From NCBI GenBank assembly GCA_035638075.1, contig DASRAU010000046.1, forward strand, positions 124,001 to 188,000: 64,000 bases of DNA, in the 5' to 3' direction. Under the pieces are notes generated by a model that was not told the DNA's origin, did no database searches, and saw nothing but the letters and a program-made list of their open reading frames with translations. Source of the DNA: DASRAU01 sp035638075 (lineage in GTDB: Bacteria; Acidobacteriota; Polarisedimenticolia; Gp22-AA2). Shown piece by piece: positions 42,906 to 51,218 of the stretch. Position numbers and translations under genes: made by a program. Position 1 is the first letter of the stretch; each line of letters starts with the position of its first letter.

Positions 42906-43745
42906 CTAGGACTCAACGCCCTCGACGACCTCACCGCCCCAGTCTTCCGGGTCGACGTCTTCGATCGACTCCGAGAAGGTCCAGCGATGCCCCGCGGGAT
43001 CGAGTGCCGAATACTGGCGCTCTCCGAAAGGATAATCGGTCGGCGGGCTGGTGATGCGCGCCCCCGCTCCCTCCGCCCGATCGTGGTGCGCCTGCGCGTC
43101 GGCGACGCGGACCATGACGCCGTGCGTCGTGAGCGGCGCGTCACCCGCCTGGCCGGGCGGCGCCTCGATCGCCACGACCGAGGCGTCCTCGAGCGTGAGC
43201 TGGATGCGATGGTCGGCGATACGCAGCCGCTCGCGGAACCCGAACGCCCGGCACAGCCACGCCGCGGCCTCGCGCACGTCGGGGTACGCCAGCTCGGGGA
43301 TGATCGTCCCCGGCGGCATCGATCGGTTGACGAGCAGCACCTGCTCCTCGCCGGCGGACCCGGAGCTCTCGCCGTCGGGCTCGGAGCCGGCACGCAGATC
43401 GGCCAGCAACGTGGCGGCCTCCTTCGCGTCGGGGGGCGCCACTTCGAAGACCACGGGACCGGTGACCAGGTTCATCCGCGCCGGGAACCGGCCCAGCCCG
43501 AGCGGGTCCTCGGCGCCTTCCCCGCGGGTCCCGAAGGCGATGCCCGCCGCCTCGAGCACCGACTTGGCCATCAGGATGAGCGAGGGTTCGCTCGACTCGA
43601 ACACGGGGACCAGATCGCCGTCCTCGTGCGCGGGCGCGGGCGGCTCCGCTCCGGGTTCGGGAGCGGCGACGAGGGGACCGTAGCAGTCCGCGCAGGTGGT
43701 GAACCCGTCCCGGTACTCCGACTTGCAGCGGGGACAGACCATCAT
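42906..43745 (-). CDS. Zinc ribbon + DUF2007 + VOC fusion protein
   Basis: 279 residues with three recognisable parts. Residues 1-25 form a zinc ribbon (MMVCPRCKSEYRDGFTTCADCYGPL). Residues about 43-120 match DUF2007 (LVPVFESSEPSLILMAKSVLEAAGIAF ... AKEAATLLADL), a putative signal-transducing domain that often follows such a ribbon. Residues about 135-255 form a VOC domain (IIPELAYPDVREAAAWLCRAFGFRERLRI to QYSALDPAGHRWTFSESIEDVDPEDWGG). The linker is acidic. The combination suggests a sensor with a ligand-binding VOC module; this is inference. Confidence 0.8.
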   Translation of the reverse strand: MMVCPRCKSEYRDGFTTCADCYGPLVAAPEPGAEPPAPAHEDGDLVPVFESSEPSLILMAKSVLEAAGIAFGTRGEGAEDPLGLGRFPARMNLVTGPVVFEVAPPDAKEAATLLADLRAGSEPDGESSGSAGEEQVLLVNRSMPPGTIIPELAYPDVREAAAWLCRAFGFRERLRIADHRIQLTLEDASVVAIEAPPGQAGDAPLTTHGVMVRVADAQAHHDRAEGAGARITSPPTDYPFGERQYSALDPAGHRWTFSESIEDVDPEDWGGEVVEGVES

Positions 43746-43755
43746 GCGCGGAATC

Positions 43756-44586
43756 TCACGGCAGCGGGTCTTCGCTGACGGTCCGCTCGTGCAGCGGCTG
43801 CACCGGCCGGTTGTTGACGTGCAGGATGCCGCGCAGCCGCTCGAGCTGTTCGGCGGACAGGGTGATGGGCGACTCCAGCACGAACCAGTGGACCCCTTCG
43901 GTGCACGGCGGCGTCGTCAGCGAGCCCTCGTAACGCCACGCGGCGTGCTTCGCCGGCAGCAGGCGCGCCGCGTTGAGGTTGCCGGTTTCCTGGTGGACGG
44001 GACCTTCCGTGGCGGGAAGATGCGCCCACAGCTGCGCCAGCGGCTGGCTCGCCGCGCCGCGATCGATCAGCAGGCCGATGACGGCCAGCTGCCCGTCGGC
44101 GCTCTTGTGCACGAGATGCGCCTCGGCGGCGTACGCCTTGCCGCCGACCGTGTGCTCGCTCGGGATGTGGAAGTGCACCTGCACCAGGTCGTAGCGCACA
44201 CCGCCCACCGAGATCGAGCTGCCGGCGTCGTAGTTCACCTGGATCGTATGGCCGTTGTTCAGCTCGTTCAGGTGGCTCGGCCGGTAGTGGAACTCGAGCG
44301 CGGGCGAAGCCTCCCGTTTCGTGGCGGAGAGATCGATCGGCGACTGCGCGTGCCCCGCGGCGCACAGCGAAAACTCCGGAGCCAGCTCGGACCAGTGCGT
44401 GGGACCGGTGTCGCCCTCGTAGGTCCAGTGCGGGGGATGCGCCTCGTGGGCCTGGGCACCCTGGGCCTGCCCCTCGTGAGCCTGCGGCTTCTCCTCGCCC
44501 GACGCCCGAACCGTCGGGCCGGTCGTGAGTCCGAGAACGATGACGCTCACGACACCCGCCCGCAAACCCGCCGACAACCGGTTCAT
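43756..44586 (-). CDS. Alpha-type carbonic anhydrase, exported
   Basis: 276-residue alpha-class carbonic anhydrase hydrating CO2 in the periplasm. A signal peptide (AGVVSVIVLGLTTGPTVRASG) is followed by a His/Gln/Ala-rich linker, then the enzyme domain starting HWTYEGDTGPTHWSEL. AQSPIDL is the family signature. Zinc ligands are expected in LVQVHFHIPSEH (two His) and AEAHLVHK (third His). SLTTPPCTEGVHWFVLE is also conserved. The ATG at 44586 is preferred to a GTG at 44619. It lies about 10 bases before the zinc-ribbon gene and 39 bases after the MOSC gene. Confidence 0.92.
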   Translation of the reverse strand: MNRLSAGLRAGVVSVIVLGLTTGPTVRASGEEKPQAHEGQAQGAQAHEAHPPHWTYEGDTGPTHWSELAPEFSLCAAGHAQSPIDLSATKREASPALEFHYRPSHLNELNNGHTIQVNYDAGSSISVGGVRYDLVQVHFHIPSEHTVGGKAYAAEAHLVHKSADGQLAVIGLLIDRGAASQPLAQLWAHLPATEGPVHQETGNLNAARLLPAKHAAWRYEGSLTTPPCTEGVHWFVLESPITLSAEQLERLRGILHVNNRPVQPLHERTVSEDPLP

Positions 44587-44625
44587 TTCCGCCCCCTCGA
44601 GAAGTTCCGCCGGGTTCACGATACC

Positions 44626-45363
44626 TCAGGCGAGGTCGGCGAGGCGCACGCGATCGCCGACGCGGATGGTTCCTGTCTGCACGACCGTCGCGTACACCCC
44701 CGCGTTGTTCCGGTTGAGGCGGGTCGCCGTCTTCATGACGCGCGCGTCCTGCGCCGCGGTGTCCGGATCGAGGTTGATCATCACGCAGCGCAGGTCGCAC
44801 TTCGTGACCCTCACCGCGGGCGGCGGATCGGCCTCCCCGAACAGCAGCGTGTGTCCGACCCAGCCGTCTTCGTGAAACGGCTTCGTCTGCTCCGTGTCGA
44901 GCACGAAGTTGGCGCGGAAGCGGCGGGGATCGAGCTCGAGCCCGGCCTCGCGTCCGATCCCCGCGATCGTGGCCAGGCTGATGATGGAGACCGGCGTCTC
45001 ATCGAAGATGCCCTGGTCGAGGCGCACCAGCTCCACACCGCCGCGGAAACGGCCGGCCAGCTCGGCCCGCAGCTCTTCGCTCTGCAGCTCGAGATGCGCC
45101 CCCGACGGCGAGCGCACGTGCGTCGGCAGCGGCTCACCCGAGGCGTCGTCGAATCGGACCGGCTGGTAGAGCAGCAGCTCCGGCAGGCGGCTCGCCGTCA
45201 GCCACGGCATGCCCAGCAGAACCCGCTTGCGGCGGAAGGCGTAGCGCCGGTCCCCCGGGAGCCCATGTGCACCGAGAAGGGCCGACTCTGCCGCGACCCC
45301 GGCCATCGACTTGATCGGATAGCGCACGATCTCCCGCAGGCGTCCCACGTCCATCATCCGCAT
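44626..45363 (-). CDS. MOSC-domain protein
   Basis: 245 residues: MOSC N-terminal beta-barrel (VGRLREIVRYPIKSMAGVAAESALLGAHGLPGDRRYAF) and MOSC domain (TPVSIISLATIAGIGREAGLELDPRRFRANFVLD, then RVTKCDLRCVMINLDPDT). The conserved Cys in KCDLRC fits molybdenum-cofactor-binding members such as YiiM/mARC-like oxidoreductases, which reduce N-hydroxylated compounds. The activity here is unproven. RVGDRVRLADL ends the domain. Confidence 0.88.
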   Translation of the reverse strand: MRMMDVGRLREIVRYPIKSMAGVAAESALLGAHGLPGDRRYAFRRKRVLLGMPWLTASRLPELLLYQPVRFDDASGEPLPTHVRSPSGAHLELQSEELRAELAGRFRGGVELVRLDQGIFDETPVSIISLATIAGIGREAGLELDPRRFRANFVLDTEQTKPFHEDGWVGHTLLFGEADPPPAVRVTKCDLRCVMINLDPDTAAQDARVMKTATRLNRNNAGVYATVVQTGTIRVGDRVRLADLA

Positions 45364-45386
45364 CGGGCCATCATCCTCATCTCACG

Positions 45387-45947
45387 CTACCTCGCCGTCG
45401 TCGCGACGACCGGTCCCGTTCGAGTCTGCTGCCGCCGGATGACCCGCTCCAGCCGGCCGCGCGCCAGCCGCAGGTGCAGGATCGGATAGATGTTGCCCAG
45501 GAGCTGGATCACGAGGAAGAGCGCGAAGATGCCCCAGCGACCGGAGATGGCGCACCACACCTGCCACGGGATGAGCACGAGGGTGGCCCAGAAGTGGCTC
45601 GCCTCCGCCGCTTCGAGCTGCCGGACGAGCCTGACCGGGTCGCGGCGCGAGACGTAGACCTCCGGATTCAGAAGCCGCAGCGGCGTCGTGCGCAGCAACC
45701 CGCCGAACTGCGGCACGAGGAGCCTCTCGGAGAAATCCCCGTTCAGCTCCCAGGGACGAACGGCTCTCAGCGCCCACGGCATCCTCAGCTGGCAAATCGG
45801 ATCCGCGAATCTCGCCGTGCCGAGCAGGCAGAGCATCACCATGAGCCCCATCCAGGGCGACCCGGGGCCGAGGACCTGCTGCAACATCACGAGCGACACG
45901 GCGAATGCCGCGACCGTCGCCAGCAGCAGGAGCACGTGCTTCCACAT
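45387..45947 (-). CDS. Membrane protein, CrtO-acyltransferase-like
   Basis: 186 residues with four hydrophobic segments (VLLLLATVAAFAVSLVMLQQVLG, GLMVMLCLLG, HFWATLVLIPWQVWCAISG, IFALFLVIQLLGNIYPILHLRLARGRLERVIRR). The region after the second helix and the C-terminal NIYPILHLRLARGRLERV resemble glycosyl-4,4'-diaponeurosporenoate acyltransferase-like proteins, but no carotenoid genes are near, so only the fold group is suggested. It lies 23 bases upstream of the MOSC gene on the same strand. Confidence 0.6.
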   Translation of the reverse strand: MWKHVLLLLATVAAFAVSLVMLQQVLGPGSPWMGLMVMLCLLGTARFADPICQLRMPWALRAVRPWELNGDFSERLLVPQFGGLLRTTPLRLLNPEVYVSRRDPVRLVRQLEAAEASHFWATLVLIPWQVWCAISGRWGIFALFLVIQLLGNIYPILHLRLARGRLERVIRRQQTRTGPVVATTAR

Positions 45948-45979
45948 CGGGCGCGCCCGGCTTCAGCGATCCCGCCGCG

Positions 45980-46434
<455 letters not shown>

Positions 46435-46438
<4 letters not shown>

Positions 46439-46647
46439 GGCCGCCTCCGGGCCAGGTACGGCAGCACGAACAGGTAGAGGCCGGTGAACAGCAGCAGGAA
46501 CAGCGGCGGGAGAGGCGAATAGGTGATCCACGGCGGCGGCATCGCCCCCTTCCCCAGGCCCAGCGCGACGAAGTTGGTGACGACGGTCACGGTGAAAACG
46601 ACGGACACCCAGCGGTGGAGCTGCCGAATCCAGACGTTCCAGTTCAC
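46435..46647 (-). CDS. Small two-helix membrane protein
   Basis: 70 residues: WIRQLHRWVSVVFTVTVVTNFVALGLGKG and PPLFLLLFTGLYLFVLPYL form two transmembrane helices. The opening RQLHRWVSVVF is reminiscent of PepSY-associated membrane helices. The stop overlaps the DUF1801 GTG start, so the two are coupled. The function is unknown. Confidence 0.7.
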
Positions 46648-46692
46648 AGCCGCCTCCTCAGGAATCGAATCGATGCACCGGCCATGCTCCCG

Positions 46693-47166
46693 TCACAGGT
46701 GCGCCGTGAGAAACACCCCGCGCGTGCGCTCCCGGTAGGCCGCGTAATCCGGATAGGCCGACAGGAGAAAGCGCTCTTCGACGCGCACCTTGAACACGAT
46801 GAAGACCATCACCAGGAGTCCCGCGAGCGCCCCCGCCGCGCGAGGCGACTTGAGCCAAAGCCCGACGACGCACAGGACGATGGCGGTGTAGATCGGATGC
46901 CGAAGATGGCGATAGAGGCCGCGCTCGACGAGCTGCCGTCCTGCCTTCGGTTGCGGCTCGATCTGCACGGTGCCCCGGAGCGTCACGAGCGCGGCGGCCA
47001 GGATTCCCACGCCGATCGCGCAGAGGACGTTGCCGGCGACGCGCGCCGCCGCCGATTCGAACAGCACCGCCCCGGGCTGCCAGAGGAGGACTGCGGCGAA
47101 GAGCAGCAGCACGCCCGTCTGCATGTTCCCGTACAGGCGGCTCGTCCTGTCGGCGGCCTCGGTCAT
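46693..47166 (-). CDS. ICMT-like membrane methyltransferase
   Basis: 157-residue membrane protein of the isoprenylcysteine methyltransferase/PEMT group. The C-terminal signature LVERGLYRHLRHPIYTAIVLCVVGLWLKS and VRVEERFLLSAYPDYAAYRERTRGVF match the family, as in the longer relative at 19859. The ATG overlaps the stop of the upstream reductase gene in ATGA. Substrate unknown. Confidence 0.83.
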   Translation of the reverse strand: MTEAADRTSRLYGNMQTGVLLLFAAVLLWQPGAVLFESAAARVAGNVLCAIGVGILAAALVTLRGTVQIEPQPKAGRQLVERGLYRHLRHPIYTAIVLCVVGLWLKSPRAAGALAGLLVMVFIVFKVRVEERFLLSAYPDYAAYRERTRGVFLTAHL

Positions 47167-47702
47167 GCGGGCACGGAGTAGCGCAGCTGGACCAGCCCGT
47201 CCTCGAAGCGCTCGGTGGATTGCAGCTCGAGGGGCACGTGGCGATGGCGCCGCGCGATCAGAGGAATCCCGTCCCCGATGAAGACCGGCACCACGCTGAT
47301 GACGAACTCGTCGATCGCCCGCTCGTCGAGGAACGACGCGATGAGCTCGCCGCCTCCCATCAGCCAGAGATCCTTCCCGGGCTGCTCGCGCAGGCGGTGG
47401 ATGAACGGGCCGATCGGCTCGCCCACGAACTCCACGCCCGGCGGGGCGGAGGAAGGCGCGGCCCGGTGCGAAAAGACGAACGCCCGGTCCTTCGAGTCGA
47501 ACTTCGCCCCCAGGCGCAGGCTGAGGTCGAACGTCTTCCGTCCGATCAGCCTGGTGTCGATCGTCTTCACGAAGGCGTTCATGCCGTAGAAGCCCGCGGG
47601 CGCGGGACGCGACGTCAGCCAGTCGATTTCGCCACCCGGTCCGGCGATGTAGCCGTCGGCGCTGGCCGCGATGTGCACGATGACCTTGCGGCGGTTGGGC
47701 AT
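47163..47702 (-). CDS. RibD C-terminal/dihydrofolate reductase-like protein
   Basis: 179 residues of the RibD_C fold. RKVIVHIAASADGYIAGPGGEIDWL is the family opening; IGRKTFDL and LWLMGGGELIASFLDERAIDEFVISVVPVFIGDGIPLI form the NADPH-binding core. Such stand-alone proteins are reductases of unknown substrate, not true DHFR. It is coupled to the downstream ICMT-like gene. A second relative lies at 49029-50096. Confidence 0.88.
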   Translation of the reverse strand: MPNRRKVIVHIAASADGYIAGPGGEIDWLTSRPAPAGFYGMNAFVKTIDTRLIGRKTFDLSLRLGAKFDSKDRAFVFSHRAAPSSAPPGVEFVGEPIGPFIHRLREQPGKDLWLMGGGELIASFLDERAIDEFVISVVPVFIGDGIPLIARRHRHVPLELQSTERFEDGLVQLRYSVPA

Positions 47703-47711
47703 GGGCGGATC

Positions 47712-48398
47712 CTACCGGAAGAACAGGTGCGCCACCGCGGTCTCCCAGTCGAAGTAGATCAAGGTGACCGCCGCGAGGTCGAAGGCAGCGTGCATCAACA
47801 TCGGGATCCACAGCTGCCGCGTGGCCGCGAAGACGAGCGCGAACACCAGGCCGGTCATCGCCGCCTGCTCCACCCCGGGCCAGCCCTGGTCGTGATAGTG
47901 CGCGAGGGCGAAGAGGGTCGTCGTGATCACGATCGTCCCCGAGAGCGCGGCGCGACCGGGACCGAACAGCCTGCCGAGACGCTCGAAGAAGTAGCCGCGG
48001 AACAGCGTCTCCTCGCCGAAGCCCGCGCCGGCGATGACCGCGTAGAGGATGCCCGGCAGCGCGGCCGGATTCCCCGTCAGGTCGTGGTAGTGCGCGTTCA
48101 CCGCCGGCGCCCCGAAGAGCGGCATCACGAGCGCCTTCATCACGAGCTTCAGGACGACGCCGGCCGGCACGCCGATCCCCACGACGGGGGCCCAGCTCGC
48201 CGGACGGCCGAACCCGAGGGCCGTCCACGGCGTCCCGGAGCGCTGCGCCCAGACCAGCACCAGCACGGCGCTGAGCGGAATGAAGAGGATGTTGCCGGCG
48301 ACGATGACCAGGATCGCCAGCAGCCCGATTGGACCGAAGACGCGCAGCTGCCGCGCGAAGTCGTCCGCCGGCTCCGCCCGGGCTTCAGCGCTGGCCAT
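47712..48398 (-). CDS. CPBP-family intramembrane metalloprotease
   Basis: 228-residue membrane protein of the CPBP (CAAX protease/bacteriocin-processing, Abi) family. The catalytic region is GFGEETLFRGYFFERLG (EExxxR), followed by ALAHYHDQGW and MLMHAAFDLAAV with the conserved His residues. About seven helices are predicted. Roles in the family range from prenyl-protein processing to bacteriocin immunity; the substrate is unknown. Nine bases separate it from the reductase gene. Confidence 0.87.
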   Translation of the reverse strand: MASAEARAEPADDFARQLRVFGPIGLLAILVIVAGNILFIPLSAVLVLVWAQRSGTPWTALGFGRPASWAPVVGIGVPAGVVLKLVMKALVMPLFGAPAVNAHYHDLTGNPAALPGILYAVIAGAGFGEETLFRGYFFERLGRLFGPGRAALSGTIVITTTLFALAHYHDQGWPGVEQAAMTGLVFALVFAATRQLWIPMLMHAAFDLAAVTLIYFDWETAVAHLFFR

Positions 48399-48483
48399 CT
48401 CGGATGCGGTCGCGGTCCAGCCCGACCGTGGTGGCGAACACCCCCGCCCCGAGCGCCAGCAGCACGCCTACGACGAATGCCAC
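48385..48483 (-). CDS. Possible 32-residue membrane peptide
   Basis: GTG-initiated short frame: one hydrophobic helix (AFVVGVLLALGAGVFATTVGL) then a polar tail (DRDRIRDGQR). It fits the 92-base gap between the lipoprotein and the CPBP gene and overlaps the latter's start by 14 bases, in keeping with the overlapping style here. The ribosome site is weak. It could be chance. Confidence 0.3.
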   Translation of the reverse strand: MAFVVGVLLALGAGVFATTVGLDRDRIRDGQR

Positions 48484-48490
48484 TCTTCGC

Positions 48491-49000
48491 CTACGAGATC
48501 CACATCATCTCCTCGGATTTCACCACCCACTTGCCGCCTTCCGATTTCACGCGGTAGACGTTGCCGGAAGCGCTGAGGCCGCCCTCGTAATAGCCGCCGA
48601 CGACCTCCGCCTCGCTGTCGCTGATCCAGCGAAGTGACTCGACCCTGAAGATGAGGCCGCGCTTCCCGGTCTTCTTGTCGGTCGCGCCGGTCCAGGGCGA
48701 GACCGACGCCGAGGAGCCCGGCTCGACGGGAGGCCACTGCTTCGCAAACCGCTCCAGGAACGCAGGCGAGGGATCCTGCTCTCCTTCGACCTTCAGGAAC
48801 ACGATCGGCGCGTTGTTCTGCATGACGGAAGCGTTGTGCTCGAACATGTAGCGGAACACCGCCTCCCGGACGTCGTCCGCCGCATTCGCCTGCTTCTTCG
48901 ATACCGCCTCCGCGGTCGCCGCCGGTTCCTGACCGACCTGTCCCACGGTCGAGCACCCCAGGCCGAGAGCCAGGACCGCTGCAAGAACACCCTTCTGCAT
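48491..49000 (-). CDS. Uncharacterised lipoprotein
   Basis: 169 residues. The lipobox LALGLGC gives Cys16 as the lipid site. The mature part has ADDVREAVFRYMFEHNASVMQNNAPIVFLKVEGEQDPSPAFLERFAKQWPPVEPGS, then strands RGLIFRVESLRWISDSEAEVVGGYYEGGLSASGNVYRVKSEGGKWVVKSEEMMWIS. The last part resembles small NTF2-like domains. A GTG 9 bases upstream (49009), nearer to a GGAG, is an alternative start. The function is unknown. Confidence 0.72.
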   Translation of the reverse strand: MQKGVLAAVLALGLGCSTVGQVGQEPAATAEAVSKKQANAADDVREAVFRYMFEHNASVMQNNAPIVFLKVEGEQDPSPAFLERFAKQWPPVEPGSSASVSPWTGATDKKTGKRGLIFRVESLRWISDSEAEVVGGYYEGGLSASGNVYRVKSEGGKWVVKSEEMMWIS

Positions 49001-49028
49001 GTTGGTCACGGTCTCCGGAGCGCCGCCC

Positions 49029-49508
49029 CTACAGGCCCAGGTCCGAGAGTCCGGGATGATCGTCTGGACGCTTTCCCAGCGGCCAGTGGTACTTGCGGTC
49101 GGCGGCCGCGATCGGCAGGTCATTGATGCTGGCGATGCGCCGCTTCATGAAGCCCCGCTCGTCGAATTCCCAGTTCTCGTTGCCGTAGGAGCGGAACCAG
49201 TGGCCGGAGTCGTCGTGCCACTCGTAGGCGAAGCGCACCGCGATCCGATTCTCCTGGCAGGCCCACAGCTCCTTGATGAGGCGGTAGTCGAGCTCCTTCG
49301 CCCACTTGCGCGCCAGGAACTGTCGAATCTCCTCGCGTCCGGCCAGGAACTCCGAGCGGTTGCGCCAGACGCTGTCCGGCGAGTAGGCCAGCGCGACGCG
49401 CTGCGGATCACGCGTGTTCCACGCGTCCTCGGCCATCCGCACCTTCTGCGCGGCGGTCTGCGTGTCGAAGGGAGGCAACGGCGGGCGGGGCGCTTCTTCG
49501 GAGGACAT
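49029..49508 (-). other. Internal start for DUF1348 (NTF2-like) protein
   Basis: If translated on its own from the ATG at 49508 (AGGAG 7 bases upstream), this gives a 159-residue DUF1348 protein of normal length: MSSEEAPRPPLPPF opening and DDHPGLSDLGL end. The domain includes YEWHDDSGHWFRSYGNENWEFDERGFMKRRIASIND. Both the fused and the free form could be made. The function of DUF1348 is unknown. Confidence 0.6.
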
Positions 49509-50096
49509 GGCGAATCTCCTGACCGGATGACCGAGTCTACGGAACAGCGACCTTCTCGGTTCGCACCGCATGGCCACCGCGCCCGACCCGAATTCCTTGC
49601 GGCCCACGAGCTCGAGGTCGACGTGTTTCGAAAGCCCCGCGAACAAGGTCGGCCCGTGGCCGGCGAGTCTCGGCTGCACCACGAACTCGTACTCATCGAT
49701 CAATCCCAGCTCCGCCAGCGCCTGCGGGAGCTTCACGCCTCCCACGAACAGGCCCTGGCCCGGCTCGCGCTTGAGGCGCTCGACCGCCGGCCCCAGGTCT
49801 CCGCGCACGAGCTCCGCGTTCCAGTCCGGCCGCTCCAGTGTGCCCGACACGACGTACTTCTTCGCCGCGTCGATCGTCCGGGCGAACGGTTGCATCCAAT
49901 CCGGCAGCGCTGCGGCTCGCGCCGGGCCCCGGAAAGCCTCCTCCATCATTCCGTAGGTGACGCGCCCGAAGAGGAGGGCGTCGCCCCGCTTGAGGTTTTC
50001 GACCGCGTGACGATGCAGCTCCTCGTCCGGGATCATCGCGCGATGGTCGATGCACCCGTCGAGGGTCACGTTGATGGAGTATCGAAGGGGTCGCAT
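49029..50096 (-). CDS. Read-through fusion: RibD/DHFR-like reductase + DUF1348
   Basis: One continuous frame of 355 residues joins two proteins that are normally separate. Residues about 1-180 are a RibD_C/DHFR-like reductase (MRPLRYSINVTLDGCIDHRAMIPDE to GRKEFGSGAVAMRCEP, the usual end of this subfamily). A short atypical linker (RRSLFRRLGHPVRRFA) leads into a complete DUF1348 domain (APRPPLPPFDTQTAAQKVRMAEDAWNTRDPQRVALAY to WPLGKRPDDHPGLSDLGL). The DUF1348 ATG at 49508 still has AGGAG 7 bases upstream. It looks as if the first gene lost its stop codon. ATG 50120 is an alternative start. Confidence 0.8.
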   Translation of the reverse strand: MRPLRYSINVTLDGCIDHRAMIPDEELHRHAVENLKRGDALLFGRVTYGMMEEAFRGPARAAALPDWMQPFARTIDAAKKYVVSGTLERPDWNAELVRGDLGPAVERLKREPGQGLFVGGVKLPQALAELGLIDEYEFVVQPRLAGHGPTLFAGLSKHVDLELVGRKEFGSGAVAMRCEPRRSLFRRLGHPVRRFAMSSEEAPRPPLPPFDTQTAAQKVRMAEDAWNTRDPQRVALAYSPDSVWRNRSEFLAGREEIRQFLARKWAKELDYRLIKELWACQENRIAVRFAYEWHDDSGHWFRSYGNENWEFDERGFMKRRIASINDLPIAAADRKYHWPLGKRPDDHPGLSDLGL

Positions 50097-50154
50097 CGCC
50101 CAGGTCTCGCCGAACTTCATTCCACCGGAACGATCGCCATCGCACCGGATGTCT

Positions 50155-50472
50155 TCATGTGGTGAAGTCCTGGATGCACGGCTCGAGCTTGTCGCCCCAC
50201 AGCCGGACATCGCTCAAGGCCCGGCCGTTGAGCTCACCCGTCGCAAACTGTTCTTCCACGCCGTCCCAGTAGAGCACCCGGCCGCCGTGTCTGGCGATCA
50301 ACCAGTACGACTGACCGTCCGCTCCCGGTCCGGAGTCCGTGGTGAAAGACTCCAGCGCCTCGACGAAGGGCGACAGCGCCGCGAGCCGGTCCTCCGGCAG
50401 CGACACGATCTCCGACGTGACGATCGAGGCGACCTCGTCGCGGCTCCACGACCTGGGACTGTTACCGGACAC
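50155..50472 (-). CDS. Small uncharacterised protein downstream of lspA
   Basis: 105 residues from a GTG with AGGAGG 5 bases upstream, which settles the start although it overlaps lspA by 11 bases. SWSRDEVASIVTSEIVSLPEDRLAALSPFVEALESFTTDSG is helical; SYWLIARHGGRVLYWDGVEEQFATGELNGRALSDVRLWGDKLEPCIQDF forms strands. No family recognised. The overlap suggests co-translation with lspA. Confidence 0.72.
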   Translation of the reverse strand: MSGNSPRSWSRDEVASIVTSEIVSLPEDRLAALSPFVEALESFTTDSGPGADGQSYWLIARHGGRVLYWDGVEEQFATGELNGRALSDVRLWGDKLEPCIQDFTT

Positions 50473-50992
50473 CGTGGCCTCCTCGAAACCAGCCGACGAC
50501 CAGCAGCGTGACGCCGAGCATGATGGCCATGTCCGCGACGTTGAAGATTCCCGTCCGCAGCGGGCCGATGCCGACATTGAGGAAGTCCACGACGACGCCG
50601 TGACCCACGCGATCGATCAGGTTCGAGGCTCCCCCTCCGACGATCAAGGCGAGACCGACCTGGGAGAGCCCGACCCATTCGCTCCGGGAGATCGCGACGA
50701 GACAGAGGGCCAGCGCAGCACCGGTCGCAACGGTGAAAAACGCCGTGCGCACCCACAGCGGGAGGTCGGCTCCCAGGCTCAGGAAGGCGCCGGCGTTCTC
50801 CGCATACTGGAGGCGAATCAGATCGCCGAGGAAGGAACGGCTGGGAACGCCCTGGAGCTGAAGCGCCGCAACGCGCTTCGAGACCTGGTCGCAGCCAATC
50901 GTGGAGGCGACCACGATCAGAAGGCCCGCCTTCAGCCATCGTGCCAGCCAGGGAGTTCGGCGCCTGAGATCCCGGGAATCCTCTTCGTCCAT
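50462..50992 (-). CDS. lspA: Lipoprotein signal peptidase (signal peptidase II)
   Basis: 176-residue four-helix aspartyl peptidase cleaving lipoprotein signal peptides. Catalytic Asp residues are in GGGASNLIDRVGHGVVVDFLNV and FNVADMAIMLGVTLLVVG, the two family motifs. CDQVSKRVA lies in the first helix region. AENAGAFLS replaces the more common N-x-G-A-A-F, a mild deviation. Many lipoproteins are encoded in the window (adaptor, outer-membrane factor and others), which this enzyme would process if it is the functional copy. Confidence 0.92.
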   Translation of the reverse strand: MDEEDSRDLRRRTPWLARWLKAGLLIVVASTIGCDQVSKRVAALQLQGVPSRSFLGDLIRLQYAENAGAFLSLGADLPLWVRTAFFTVATGAALALCLVAISRSEWVGLSQVGLALIVGGGASNLIDRVGHGVVVDFLNVGIGPLRTGIFNVADMAIMLGVTLLVVGWFRGGHGVR

Positions 50993-51052
50993 GTCTCACC
51001 GATCCGGATGAGCGGCGGCTTGATGGGCCTGAGCCTAGCACCACTTCACATG

Positions 51053-51182
51053 CTATTTTCCCAAAGCCGGCTTGAAGTCGAACTTGCCCTTGCCCTCCTG
51101 GTAGAGGACGCACTCGCTTCCGGAGCGGCAGCCACTGACGTGCAGCCAGTTCGCGGGCAACAGCAACGACCTTCCCGCGCAT
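51053..51182 (-). pseudogene. Possible frameshifted short gene remnant
   Basis: An ATG at 51182 has a strong ribosome site (AAGGAGGT, 6 bases away). Its own frame runs on only as antisense-type sequence through lspA. One frame over, the same stretch ends in a protein-like sequence (WLHVSGCRSGSECVLYQEG, then FDFKPALGK, stop at 51053). A single frameshift near 51160 would join the two. Evidence is limited to codon flavour and the ribosome site. Confidence 0.3.
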
Positions 51183-51218
51183 CAGCGACCTCCTTCTGAC
51201 AACGGCGCGAAGCGTCCG

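Noticed and set aside
50462..50992. Loss of function in lspA because N-x-G-A-A-F is replaced by AENAGAF
   Set aside because: Both catalytic aspartates and their motifs are intact; the change is within family variation.
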